A stretch of DNA of 64,000 nt. Origin: Rhizophagus irregularis. Lineage: Eukaryota > Glomeromycota > Glomeromycetes > Glomerales > Glomeraceae. The notes under the pieces were generated by a model that worked only from the letters and a program-made list of their open reading frames with translations, had not been told where the DNA came from and searched no databases. Location of the stretch: positions 4,898,001-4,962,000 of the forward strand of contig NC_089435.1 of assembly GCF_026210795.1 (NCBI RefSeq), in the 5' to 3' direction. A program made the translations under genes and the position numbers. Shown in pieces: positions 11,801 to 23,740 of this stretch. The first letter of the stretch is position 1. Each line of letters starts with the position of its first letter.

Positions 11801-14085
11801 TTATAATTTATATCACAGGACCAAATAATTGGATCAACGTAATGGCCATTTTACGCTAATTGTGACTGATATACACATCCAATAAAAGTGATGCATTAAT
11901 TATAACATCATATGCTATTTTAATCGACTTTATAGCTTTATTTAAATTTTTCCTATAAAAATTTTCATTTACACTATTTTCGTTTACTCCACCTTGTTAC
12001 ATAAACTTACTAGGTATAATCATTATTGTTATGCTTAATAGAAATATCGGTCTGGGCTAGTATTGGACTCATTATTTATCGTAGAGTAAAAATAGTCTCT
12101 AATTTTCTTGTCTAAAAATTTTTTTCTAGTTAGTGATCATCTAACTAGCTAATGATTTTTTACTGTAAGTGATCGTACTATGATGAAATTTTATTTTATG
12201 TAAAAAAAAATGTTTATTACGTTTCGTTCAATCATTCAAATCACGCCACTTACATGGTTCATTTTCATAAAAAAAAAGTCGAAAAATTTTTTTTTTCTAA
12301 AATAAGCTTCCTAATCCACATTGCTCCTTAAGTACTATGAAAAAAAAAGATAAAAAAAAATTTTCATATTTTTATTAAACATTTATTTTAGTATTCTAGT
12401 TATTTGGTAGTTTGGTACAAATAGTGATGAAGGATAAATTATTTGAATAATTTCAAACGGCTGCAATGAATATTCCGAATATATGTAACATGACATTCCA
12501 CATAATGGGGTGGGGTAGCGCTAGATATTAATTCGCAGTAATACTTATGTATTTTTAAATATGAAGGCGTATAAAGAATGAATTTCATCTTTGTTGACTT
12601 CGCGATTCTTTAGTTATTAATACAATGCTTTGAATTATTAACCACCTCCAAAATGCTTGTAGAACATGGAAGGTAATTAATTACCTTGTAAATTTTCAAA
12701 ATAGAATTTTTACCTTCTAGCAAAAAAAAAATCCTATTATTATCAATTTAAAAATTAAAATTGTCATATGAAGTAACTGCAAAATAAATAACCACGCTGA
12801 TAGATGAAAATATTACCAAAGATATTAATATTTATATTATTTTAATTGAGCCTCTTATAAATATACTGTTATAGTTAATATTGGTAACCCCAATTAATAA
12901 TTTATCGTATTTTAAAATTTGTAAGATTAAAACCTGTTATCGTTCGGAGAGAAGCGTAGGTCTATAGAATTATTTCCTTCCTTCCGCCTATGCACTTTCT
13001 TTTTATGTTTGCTAAATATATCGTTGTGGTTATCAAAATTGATACCTCGAATTTAGTTCCTGACTTTTAAATTAATGACCTGTGATCCGCATGACCTGAC
13101 CCGATATTTTTAATTCTGGCCAAATTATAATATCGGCCGAAATTAAGCTAATAGTTAGAATTATGTTGTTAACGCCTAAATCTTTGACTTCTATTATATT
13201 AAACTAGTCAGTAGTTTCAGAACTTATAATAATAAATTTTATTTTGTATTACATGTCTTGCATGACCACGCACTCATCATTAGTGGCAAATTACTAAGCC
13301 ACTTTTTCTTTAACCGATAAATGAAACTCATGTAGTACTTATATGGAGAATATTTTCAATAGGATCGAGTCAAGGTTCGGTTACGAAAATATGAGACTCG
13401 AATAAATTACGGGTCTTACCATTTTTCATTCAGATCGGGCCGAATATATTCTCAAAACCCAACCCGATTTGACCCGGCAGGAGAACTATAAATATAATAA
13501 AATATCTTTTTTTCCGGTTACCACGAGTTCAGGTAAATTAATCTCTGATAATAACGTGCATACTGCCTTAAATTAAATGTGCTCAACAAAAGAAAATTAA
13601 TTTAATAATACATTATAAATGATAATTTTAGATTGAGGAAGTCACAAGGCAACGTCAAATGACTACCCAATTGTAAAATATTATTTTTTTATTACTAAAC
13701 TAAAAAAAAAAAAATATCTGTCAAAATAAATTTTATTCGATAAATAAATATATTGGTCAAATTCTGCATGCAAACTTTAATTTAAACCAAGGGAAACCTA
13801 TTGTCTTGTTACGCCCTAAATTTTTTAAAATTTTTCGAAAATTCTTTTTAATCAATGAACCAAATATAAAGTTCCTATTTAAGCAATTCTTTTATTCCCA
13901 CATTAAAGAACAATGGTTTTTTGAATAATATTCAAACATTTCGACAACAATATAAAAAAAAGGGTTATACAAATTCCCTTATATATTTCATTTACTTTCA
14001 AAATTACATTATCAAGAAAAGCTTAATAAATGTTTTTTACATAAAATTAAATAAATAAATAAACAATAACCAAATAATAAATAAA
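11801..14085. other. Intergenic, no gene seen
   Basis: AT-rich sequence with short homopolymers. Scattered GACCCG/CGGGTC-type words occur near 13090-13480. I found no coding frame, clear TIR element or RNA gene. Weak remnants of old transposons are possible but cannot be delimited by eye. Confidence 0.45.
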
Positions 14086-14287
14086 GGAAAAGTCTCTATA
14101 CCACCCGGGTGGTACATGATTTTTTACCACCCTATCACGTGACGATTATTTTTTTAACGTTTATTTGTTTATCAAATAAAAATTTTTTTAACGCGTTGCG
14201 GTTTTTCTTCGAAACTTCTTGCAAGTTTCTAATATTATATATATATATTTTGTTAATTAGCGTTAAGTACCTCTTTTTTCTTCATAG

Positions 14288-14520
14288 ATAGTTTTTTTCC
14301 AGCTTAGGGGGCTTTCAGTAAGTCTTTTATGCCACCATATATGTTTCTTTTTGTTAATTAACGTTACCTGATCTTTTTTTTGTAGGTACTTCTTTTCTTA
14401 GCTTCAGAGCTTTCAGTAAGTTTTTTTTTAATATTGTTCCTATTTCTATTTATCAATTAATGTTGACTGTCCTCTTTTTTTTAGGTAGTTCTCTCTAGCT
14501 TTCAACTTGGCCTTGAATTT
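14288..14520 (+). repeat. Array of intron-shaped repeats (98-99 bp period)
   Basis: Cores at 14288-14317 (30 nt) and 14386-14415 (30 nt) each end GCTTTCA or GAGCTTTCA just before GTAAG, and each is preceded by a T-rich stretch ending in AG. A third core starts at 14485 without a clear donor. Starts are 98 and 99 bp apart. The spacers contain TTGTTAATTAACGTTA-like sequence and a polypyrimidine tract, so each repeat resembles an intron of about 68 bp plus a 30-nt exon. Confidence 0.65.
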
Positions 14521-14769
14521 TAGCATTGGTGTTCTAGTAAATAGTTTCAGCCTTTCAAGTATTTCAGGCATTCGGTCTTTAGGAATTTATTTTCTTTAAC
14601 TTACCAGTCTCTTTTTTCTTTTTTTTTTGGTCAGGTTTTTTATTTTATTTTGTTTGACTTGCTTCTTTTTTTGTCTTGGGTTTTGTGACAATTTTATTTC
14701 TTCTGATGCTTTGGGCTTACATCATATCTTTTAATATTTGGATTTTCGTTTCTTTTGATACCTTGATTT

Positions 14770-15240
14770 TAAATTGTTTCATTTGATACCTTTATCTTCA
14801 TTCCTTCTTCATTACTCTCCTTTTTTTGTTTCTTTTCACCCTTTATTCTCATTCCTTTATCGTCTCCTTCCTTTTTTTTGTTTCCTTTTCATCCTCTTTT
14901 CTTTTTTTTTCATTTCTCTTCATTCCTATTTCATCTTCATTCTCTTTCTTTTTTTTCGTTCCTCTTCGTCTCCCTTTTTTATTTTTCTTTATCATTTTCT
15001 TTCTTTCTGTTCTTTCTTTATTTTCGTTTCCTCTTGTTCCTCTTCTTCTTTTTCATTTCTTCATCTCCTCCTTTCAATCTGTTTCTTCTTATTCTCTTTT
15101 CTTTTTTTTCATTTCATCTTCTTCACCTCCGTTTTGTTCATTTCTTTCATCTCTCTTTTTTTTCATTTATCCCTTTATTTTTTTTTATTCTCTTTGTTCC
15201 TTTTCATTTCCTTTTATTCTCCTTATTCCTTTTTATTCCA
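14770..15240 (+). repeat. Almost pure T/C (polypyrimidine) tract, about 470 bp
   Basis: The plus strand is almost entirely T and C with few purines, built from TTCTTTTTT, CATTTC and TTCCTCTT words. All three plus frames stay open only because stop codons need purines, so the long Phe/Ser/Leu frames here are composition artefacts. It follows the intron-shaped array inside the 1.6-kb element and may be an overgrown form of its polypyrimidine spacers. Confidence 0.85.
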
Positions 15241-16576
15241 CTTACTTTGGAATTCCGTAATGAAAAACTATATGATGTTTTAAGTTAAACAAAGACGAGA
15301 TAAATGACATTAATAAAGATGCTAACGAAGAATCAAATGATGCTAGTGGTAAACTAAATAATAAATATGTTTCTTTTGGTTTTCATTTCTTTTATATTTT
15401 GCTTTTTCCGATATTTACTATTTCATTTTTTCTGATGCTACGTCTATAATTCTTTGACTTCAATTTTAGTTGATCAAATAAAATAGTCAACAATGGCTAA
15501 ATAAAATTTATAAGTGCTTTTTTTTAATTTTTTTTTATTAAGAGAAGTGTGATAAAAAAACCCCCATAATAAAGCGAAAAAAATGTTTTATAAGTGCTAC
15601 AAGTGGTTTTAACCAATCAAATTTTATAAATCAATCACGTGACTAGGGTAGTAAAAACATGATACCACCCTGGGTGGTGGCTAGACAACTCCATAAATAA
15701 ATAAACTAAAAATAAATTAAATTTTGTGCAACGAAAAAAAAAATAAATATCATTTTTTTTCTGTTCTGCCGAATATTGTATGGTAAAAGTTTTTATACTT
15801 ATTTATTTATTTATTTACTTTATTTCTAAAAGAGTAGTAAATCTAAGACTATTACAAATAAAAGCAGATGGCATTTTCATGCGAAATAACTAATATGCGT
15901 GTATAGATCTCAAACTATTATCCCATATGAGACCTCACTCTTCAGTCGAAACTATTTGAAAAAATAGGACTACGCTAATTAATCAAATGGTAAAAGTTTT
16001 TATACTTCTCTCTTTTAAATTTTAAAGACTACATTGCAGAAACCCGTGATTTGTTATAAGTCAATTTGGTAACCAACACGTGATGATGTGATTTCAGACG
16101 TTCATCGTGAAATTATTGATAGATGGTAAATATCATCGAAGAAATTAATTCAAGATATTTTTTCGATGTATTAGATATTATTTAACGATGAATCTACCGA
16201 TTTCTTAAGTTTTTTGTTTTGTTTTTTTATATATATTTTTTTGTTTTTTGTCATCTCTTTTATTAAATAAAAGTTAATTAATATGAAATTATAATAAAAT
16301 TTCATTGTAATAAAAAAACGATTTATATAAATTTCATTGTAAAAAATTATAAAATTGTAAATAAAAAACGCTGTTTTAATATTAATAAAAAATGCTGTTA
16401 TGAAAAAAAAGTCATAATAAAATACAATAGAATTATTGAAGAAAAAAGTGTCATCATATAATAAAATAATTATCTATCATAATAAAATGCCTATTGTGAA
16501 GATTTTATTATACAATAAAATACTGTATTATATGTTAACTAAATAGCTTATTGACTTATTATGCAGACGTCCAAGA

Positions 16577-16846
16577 TCATGCTTTCATATAAATAAACTC
16601 ACTTTGATCGTATTTTATGAACATAAACCAATATTGGTAGCGATAATTCCTATTGGCGCCGTGAAAATCATGATACTCCAGTGACTCTCTCACGATATCC
16701 GTACCATAAAGCCCTTTAAACTTTAATATAGTACTTATTTTGACTAATAATGATAGACTTTTTATTCCAATTTTAATAGACTTTTTACCCATCTTTTTAA
16801 CTAGTAAATAAAACACCACCCGTGAGAATATCAAGAAAAAAATCAC
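16577..16846 (-). CDS. Hypothetical 89-residue frame inside the 3.4-kb element
   Basis: A minus-strand frame of 89 codons with a hydrophobic N-terminus (MIFFLIFSRVVFYLLV) and a mixed C-terminal half including GTDIVRESLEYHDFHGANRN. The C-terminal half is richer in GC than its surroundings and looks more coding-like than random AT sequence. I recognise no domain and see no paralogue in the window. It could be a relic exon carried by the element or a chance frame. Confidence 0.25.
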   Translation of the reverse strand: MIFFLIFSRVVFYLLVKKMGKKSIKIGIKSLSLLVKISTILKFKGLYGTDIVRESLEYHDFHGANRNYRYQYWFMFIKYDQSEFIYMKA

Positions 16847-17718
16847 AAATTTTAACTAATAAAATTCAATTCAGCTTGAAATATCATATGTTGCTATATT
16901 TTATTTAACACAAGTACATAACATTATACTACAAGTTTAAAAATAAACAAAATAAATATGGTGATATGACATATCACAATTTACAATTCCAATATTCTTT
17001 TACTCAAACAAAAGGTAAATAAACAATTTGTACGTCAAATAATATTATGTACTGTATGATTAAGATTAGTAAAAATATGAAAAGACAAGTTGAACTCCAC
17101 ACAAAAATGTATTATATAGATTAAATAATAATGATGCGGTGAGAATTACTATGAGAATAAGAATGCATACATTACAAAAAAAAATAGTTGCTTAGCAGAA
17201 AATGGTGATATTATAACAAAAGAAATGTACAAATGTTACATGCATTAATATCGAGTTGGAAGGATAAAAGCATCAATGGTGTAGACCAATAGGGGATGTA
17301 ATAGAAAGGGCTATGTCGATAGGGTATTAGCCAATAATTAATAATAATAGATTTGTAATGAAATAATAAAAGTTCCGTATGAATGAAATAGTAATTTAGA
17401 AGTGATAACGCTATGAATTACACTAGTCGAAATATGAATATTCGACCTTATAATAATTTGGCCTATCTATATTCGGCCAAAATTAAACTATTCGACCTAA
17501 ATTAATAATGATCTATATAAAAAATTAGTATTTTTTTTTTGTCCTTCTTTTTCCCTTTCCCTTCTTTCCCTTCCCTTCATTCCTTTACTTTCCCTTATTC
17601 TTTTCCCTCTTTTTCTTTGTCCTTTTTTCTTTCCTTTATTTTTTAGAGCTCCTCAGAATTCGACTATCCAATTCTGATACGTGATATGAGAGATAATCTA
17701 AAGAAATCTTTTTTGTAG

Positions 17719-18760
17719 GACTTCGGCTTCTTTACTATAGCTCCGGAACTTGGTAAGTTTTGTTTTTTAGGTTTTGGTTATATGGAAATTCGAAGGTATA
17801 AGTTCAAAGGTAGTATATACCTTCGAATTTTTTACTTTTTTTTAACGAACCATTTTTACTAACGGTTTCATGTTTTTCTTTTGTAGGTCCAAGACGCGAC
17901 TGGACTCCTGTTTCGAAGGTACAATATATTGTACCTTCAAATTTACTTTTTTTTTATTTTTAACAAAATGTTTTACTAATATTTTTATTTTTTCCTTTGT
18001 AGGTCTTGTACGGCTTGGACGCGGATTTAAAGTAAGTGTTTTTTTATTTTTCTTTTTACTTTCTTCAACGAAATGTTTATTAATTTTTTGTTTTTCATTT
18101 TATTTTCATTTTGTAAGGTACTTCGCTTCAAGTTTGAACTTAAGATTTTTTTTCTTTTTGTGGGTACTTCCGCTTTAACTTGAGAATCTTCTTTTTGTAG
18201 GTACTTCTTAAAGTCTTATCCTGGCGGAAAGCACACATTTGCTTTAACTATTTCGATTCTAGTCTAAGACTTTCAGCCTGGACTCTGGAATTTGTTTCAA
18301 TTCAACTTCGGCTAGGGGTTTCTTTTCTTTTTTAGGTCACTTCGTTCCTGAACTTTAGGAATTTTTCATTTTGTGGGTTCTTCATTTTGAACTTTAACTT
18401 TGGGGGATTCTGACTTCAGATTTTTTTTGAAAGGTTGACTCGACTTTTAATTTGACTTTGACTTCAGATTTGCTTTTTTGTAGGTATTTCAAATTTTCAA
18501 TTTTGATTTCAGCCTGGAATTTTCTCTTTGTAAGTACTTTAAACTTCGACTTTGACCTCTCGTTTGGATTTTGATTTTCTTTTTGTAGGTTGATTCAAAC
18601 TTTGACTTTGACTTTGGCTTTGAATTCAGATTCAGAATTTTCTCTTGTGGATTTATTTCAACTATGGCTTTGGATTCAAATTTTCTTTTTGTAGGTTTCT
18701 TTGATTCAACTGCTGATGTTATTTTTGTAAGTTTTTAAAGATGGATTTGGGCTTTATTTT
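17719..18760 (+). repeat. Array of intron-shaped repeats (about 116 bp period, decaying to the right)
   Basis: Cores preceded by T-rich TGTAG and followed by a GTAAG/GTACA-type donor lie at 17719-17752 (34 nt), 17887-17918 (32 nt) and 18003-18031 (29 nt); further acceptor-like TTTTTGTAGGT words follow near 18201, 18484, 18588 and 18696 with fading donors. The GGACGCGGATTT core resembles the TTTGGACGG core of the left array in the 5.3-kb element. From 18200 on the repeat degenerates into GACTTCAGATTT/TTGACTTTG words. Confidence 0.6.
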
Positions 18761-19421
18761 CTTTAGGTGTGGTGAATTTAGTGCTGACTGACTTGAATTT
18801 TTTTATTTTAGATTTGGACTTGAATTTTCTTTAGGTGCAGCGAATTTGAAACAATTGGACTTTGTTTTTTAGAACGGACTTGAACTTAGTTTCGACTGGA
18901 CCATTTTTCGGGAAGTATGAATTTGGGGTAATTTTTTATTTGAGAAACATTTCATTAATTTTTCTTTCTCTTAATGACATTTTTGCAGGTTCCGGTCAGA
19001 TTTCTTCTTTTTGAAATATGAGAAGTATGATTGTTAGGGTTTATGATTGTTAGGGTTAATTAGCTTAGAATAGGAACTTTACTATTACTTAATGACTTAT
19101 TTACAACTTCGAAAATAAAATTTTACTATAACTTTAATATAATTGTACTATTTATTTACTATCTACCGGCATAATATAACTTTAATATACATTTAATACA
19201 ATTTGACTATAACTTAAACTTGACTATAACAACATAACTTACGATTTTTACAAGACCCGGTGATGATCTCCTTAATACGCGTAAACTTTATACATACGAT
19301 CAACTTAATCTTATCGTGACTATGTGAAACCATATCGTGACCAAATCTTAGTTATAAGGTCTGCAATAAATTTTCGACTTAGTCACGATATGGTTTCGAT
19401 TATAAAAAGTTCTGCAATGTA

Positions 19422-20695
19422 ATTTGTTTACATTTTTTTTTTACAAAAACCTAACAAAAACTTTTACTGAGATTCAGGTTATATATACCTTAAAAGCCAA
19501 AAAAATTCCCCTAAATATTTTTCGCTTGTTTAGAAATGTGAGAGAATTAAAAACAAGAACAACCAATAAGTTAAGACAGTCCTGACTTCTAACTATTGAG
19601 GTAGGTCTGTAGGTCTTCCTTTTATTTTTATTTTTTTTTATTTTTATTACTTTTTTACTGTTTTTTAAAGCAATATTAATGTTTCCTTTTCTTTTCCTAT
19701 TGTTACAGCAGCAGTTCTTTCTTATCTTGGTTCTTTCTTATTATTATAGTTTCTTTATTATTGCTAAGATTTTTCCTTATCTTATATTTCCTTTTTATTT
19801 CTTGTTATGGACTTAAGCTGACTTGAGTTTTACCTAAAGAAAAAAAGAGAAAAGAAATGTTAGTGAATGTTAGTGATGTTCCTACAATAAAAAAAAATAT
19901 ATAACCCGAACTCTTTAACTTGCCATTTTCAAATTTCAAGTCAGGAGTACAATTCTAAAGAAAAATAATAAAAAAAATGTTTAATGTAAATGATTGAACG
20001 AATATTTTATTAACATAAATAAACATAATTTTTTTTTTATATAAAATAAAATTTCATCAAGGTACGATCACTGTAGTAAAATTATTTTTATAAGTATCGA
20101 TTCGTTAGTAGCGACTCTTTACTAGTAGTGGGATTCGGATTATTATAGCCATTTTTCTAAATTCGAAAAATCCATTTTATTAACCAGTAGGTAAGTAACT
20201 ATTTCCAAGTATTTAAACAGTATATATTATTTATTTCGGATTTATAATTAATGATTTTTGCAAGTTTTCTATTGCTTCACCATCGTTACTTTGCCAATAA
20301 GATATTTCTCTACAAATTAAATAGTTATAGAACCACTTTCATGATTCATTTTCATGAAAAAATTTTTTTTTCATATTATGTATTTAATTTGGTATTATTT
20401 GTTAGTTTCAGTTGACACCAAATAGTGGTGGAAAATAATTAAAATTTATTAGAAACATAGTCTTATATACTAACGTACTATATAACGTTAAAATTAGGAA
20501 CCATTAATTTGGCCTAAGTTATAATAAAAATTTTCAATAAAAAAAGTTCTTTTTTATATGAAATAATTTAAAAAAGAATGGAGTGAATTTTTTTTTTTTG
20601 GTAGAGGCGAGATAAAGCATAAGTACTGTGTTATTACTACATAATAATCGAAGACCTTATATATATAGAACTTTTTTTCATTTTTATCATGTAAT
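19422..20695. other. Intergenic and 3' flank of kelch unit K2
   Basis: 19422-20040 is AT-rich with no feature seen. 20060-20690 matches the sequence downstream of K1 (2870-3490), including the TPR-like remnant (frameshifted here) and the AAAAAAGAATGGAGTGAATT block found just after every kelch gene (also near 36430 and 42390). Confidence 0.6.
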
Positions 20696-22980
20696 TTAAT
20701 CTTGGTTTGTATTGTTTCTTGTGATGTTAAGATTATCCTCTCTAACAGCTTGAAGAAGTTCATTTTTCAAATTTTGGCCAATTTCATTTTTAACAGCTTG
20801 AAGGAGTTCATTTTTCAAATTTTGACCAATTTCATTTTTAACAGCTTGAAGAATTTCATCTTTAAAAATTTGTGATGATATCCTATTATTATTAGGTGTT
20901 GAAATTACTTCTTGCCCATACTTATAATTATTAGTATTAACTACTGCTGGAGCTGGAATTGTTGGTTCGTGATCGCTAGTATTTTCATTTTGGAGCGTTT
21001 GCATAATTTCTTGCCCATGATGATCATTAACTGGAATTATTATTGGTTCATGGTTGGTTGTATTTTCATTTTCGGGTGTTAGAATAATTTCTTGCTTATG
21101 ATAGTTATTCTTATTAATTATTGGAGGTGGAATTATTATTGGTTCATAATTGGACGTACTTTCATTTCTAGGTATTTGATCAATTTGAATAGTTTCTTGC
21201 TCATTATTATTGATATCTTGTTCATAATTATGAATATCCCTTATGATAGGAAGCTCCTTTTCTTCTTGACTGTAATCATTATTATTATCATTTTCATGAA
21301 TAGTTTTTTGTTTATTTTTATTCCATTTATATATCAAGAAACTTCCAACTGATAATAAAATACCACTCAATAAAGATCCCACAACTATACCAGCTGTATT
21401 GCCTGAATTATTTGGTGGTAATGAAGAAGGTGAAGGCGAAGGTGAAGGCGAAGGTGGTGGTAATGGTGGCAATGTTGATGGTGGTGGTGATGGTGGTAGT
21501 GTTGGTGGTGGTGGCATTTTTGGATCAAATATTGTTGTCCATATATATTCTTCATTATTACTAATATCAAGCAATAATATATCACTTTCAACTGTTTTAT
21601 CATAACCATATCCTATTAATAAATCAAAATTTTTTTTGTTTTGTTAAAATAATTATCAATCAAATTAAATAGAAGAGTATCATAAAATATTATTTTTACC
21701 AAATGATACAACCATATATTTTCCAATTACATTTGCTTTATGAAGAGCTCTAGGATTTGGGATTTTTCCAGAAATTTTTGGAATGTACCAATTATAATTA
21801 GCTAAATCTAATACGTAAAGTGTAGTATCTAAATATCCAGTATTTGTAAAAATTCCTCCAAAAATTATGATTCTTTTACCATCTAAACCTGTTGAAAATA
21901 TAATGAAAATTTACCATTACTGACTAATATTAATCTTCTAATAATAATCATAGCATACTCATTTTGATTACATACCAAGAATAGCGGAAAAATCAGCTCT
22001 ATTAGAAGGGATTTTTCCTGATGTTACCTAAATTTAATAATTGAAATTAATTCACAACTGAATATAAAAATTTTCATCATAATAATTTGTATAACTTACT
22101 TTTGTATCCCAATTGTCATTAATCAAATCATATATATAAATCTACAAATAATTTATCATAATTAATTAGATTTATTTTTTAAAAAAAATTTATATATTTA
22201 CAAAATATACCTCGCTTAATGTTAAAGTAGTTCCTTTGGCAATATTCAAAGTATTAGTATCAAAAGTAGTAGCAACATCATTATCACCACCTAAACAATA
22301 AGCGTTCATTAATAAAATAACAAATATATTTAAATAAATATAATATGTCGCTTACCTATGTAAATAATCTTATTGTTAGGTAATAAAACGGCACCATAAT
22401 TCATTCTTGGAGTTGGGGCGTTAATTATACTTCCTTTACTCCAATTAAGATTTATTGTATCTAAAATAAGCATTTCATTTACATAATCAGTATTTGTTTC
22501 CCCACTCCATAAATACATCCTTCCGTCATTATTAATAATGCCTGTTAAACTCCGTTTTCTAATTGTATTAACTCCAGCTATTTTTGGAACACTCCATACA
22601 ATTCTTTGTGAATCAAATGTATAAACCAATGCCATTGTTTGATCTGTACTAGCTCCTCCGTATAAAAATAGAGTATCATTATTTGGACCACCTTTAACTG
22701 ACGCAGCAGAAGAATGAGGTGGAACCATATTAATATTTGATAAATCTTGCCATGATAATTCTTGAGTATTAAATGGTACAGAAACATCAAGGTAAAAAAA
22801 TTCATTTATGCGTTTTATGTTTAAATCATATCCACCCAAAATATATAATTTATTATCAATGAGTGTAGCAGTATGACGATTATATACACTTGGCTTAAAG
22901 GGCGTCATTTGACAATTTACTCTAACAAATATTTGTATTAGTATCCATAATATGAAGTAAACTGAAGAATTTCTTGACAT
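20696..22980 (-). CDS. Kelch-domain type I membrane protein, copy K2
   Basis: Six exons on the minus strand: 22980-22356, 22290-22211, 22141-22100, 22027-21976, 21888-21700, 21612-20696. All introns are GT-AG with donors like GTAAGC, GTATAT and GTAAGT, and the phases fit, giving 634 residues. Residues 1-23 form a signal peptide ending near NC. Kelch-type blades follow (RHTATLIDNKLYILGG, TLFLYGG, GRMYLWSG, KIIYIGG, KRIIIFGG, KYMVVSFG), then a Pro-rich stalk (about 362-396), one membrane span (about 403-424) with a basic stop-transfer sequence, and an Asn/Glu-rich tail. The tail ends in two copies of an EIGQNLKNELLQAVKN-type amphipathic repeat. Predicted role: a surface propeller with a cytosolic scaffold tail; the ligand is unknown. 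K3 and K4 have the same exon plan. Confidence 0.88.
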
Positions 22981-23740
22981 GATCGTAATTTACTTAATAA
23001 TTGAAATGAATAATATTTAAGGAAAAAAATATTTATTCACTTTTTTAAAAAAGAATTTTACGGTATTTAAATGTTTAACGTTACACTTAGCATTATAACA
23101 TGGTTGCATAGAACGGCGGAATCATAATATTCAAGTATTTATTTTTTCACAATAATATAATTAATGCACACCCACATACTCTATGCAAATTTATTAGCAC
23201 AATTTCCACATGTATTGCATAAAATCATAAGATAAAAATAGCAAATTCAATAATGTTAAAACGTTACCCAAATAATTAAATTAATTTTTTGGCTTGAAAA
23301 TACGCTGTGTAAAATAAGATGATCCAATAAGAAATAAATTGTTACGATGTTTGTGATCAACAAGAATGATCAAACCTAAATAAATATGCAGTGTATTATC
23401 GTGTTAAATTGCATTTGAAAAATTCAAAAGTACTGTAGATGACTTAAATGCTGATTGAAAAGTTAACTATCTCAAAAAAAAAAATTTCTTGAAACTATGA
23501 ATTTTCCTTGCCGATGAAAGTCTTGCGATTACATAACCTTCATGAATGTTTGAATTTATAAATAAAAAAACAAATAGTATAACGATTCACTTTAGGCATA
23601 AAATTGGTTAAATATATAATGTGGACCGCAGGGTCGATTATCCGTAGAAGTTGCATAAAAAACAGAATGGTTAAAATAATAGATTCTATTTTAAATTTCT
23701 ATATCAAGTAATATAATGAATTGGCTTCTGCATGTATTTA
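22981..23740. repeat. Conserved upstream region of K2
   Basis: All four kelch copies share the first 120 bp upstream (an ATTTTACGGTATTTAAAT block next to an A/T run, then TTACACTTAGCATTA). K2-K4 then continue GCATAGAACGG into the longer flank block. The part nearest the ATG probably holds the promoter; a distinct TATA element cannot be singled out in such AT-rich DNA. The GCATAGAAC word at 23107 is the empty site for the 5.3-kb element in the K1 flank. Confidence 0.6.

Larger units (their letters stand above)
14086..15692. mobile_element. 1.6-kb TIR element carrying an intron-shaped array and a pyrimidine tract
   Basis: The ends form an imperfect inverted repeat of about 50 bp. The left contains CCACCCGGGTGGTACATGA then TACCACCCTATCACGTGA; the right carries TCACGTGACTAGGGTAGTA then TACCACCCTGGGTGGTGG. 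The outer ends can be aligned from GGA to TCC, leaving a 9-bp repeat ATAAATAAA on both sides (14077-14085, 15693-15701). That would fit a MULE-type 9-bp duplication, but the flank is low-complexity. There is no transposase. The interior holds the array at 14288-14520 and an almost pure T/C tract at 14770-15240. The TIRs are unrelated to those of the other two array-bearing elements. Confidence 0.75.
16032..19419. mobile_element. 3.4-kb TA-flanked TIR element, same family as the 5.3-kb element
   Basis: The left end is CATTGCAGAAAC (16032) and the right end GTTCTGCAATG (ending 19419), each next to TA (16030-16031, 19420-19421). The termini resemble those of the 5.3-kb element (CTTTACAGAAAC), and both elements carry intron-shaped arrays in the right half plus AT-rich subterminal repeats (here ACTATAACTT words at 19080-19260). 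There is no empty site in the window, so the borders rest on the inverted ends only. No transposase was identified. It contains a short unassigned frame at 16577-16846 and a T/C tract at 17530-17640. Confidence 0.65.

Noticed and set aside
14774-15288. Three long overlapping Phe/Ser-rich plus-strand frames
   Set aside because: All three frames are open because the tract is nearly pure T/C; the proteins are composition artefacts with no start context.
21399-21605. Gly-rich plus-strand frames (also 37236-37466)
   Set aside because: Antisense of the Pro-rich stalk coding sequence.
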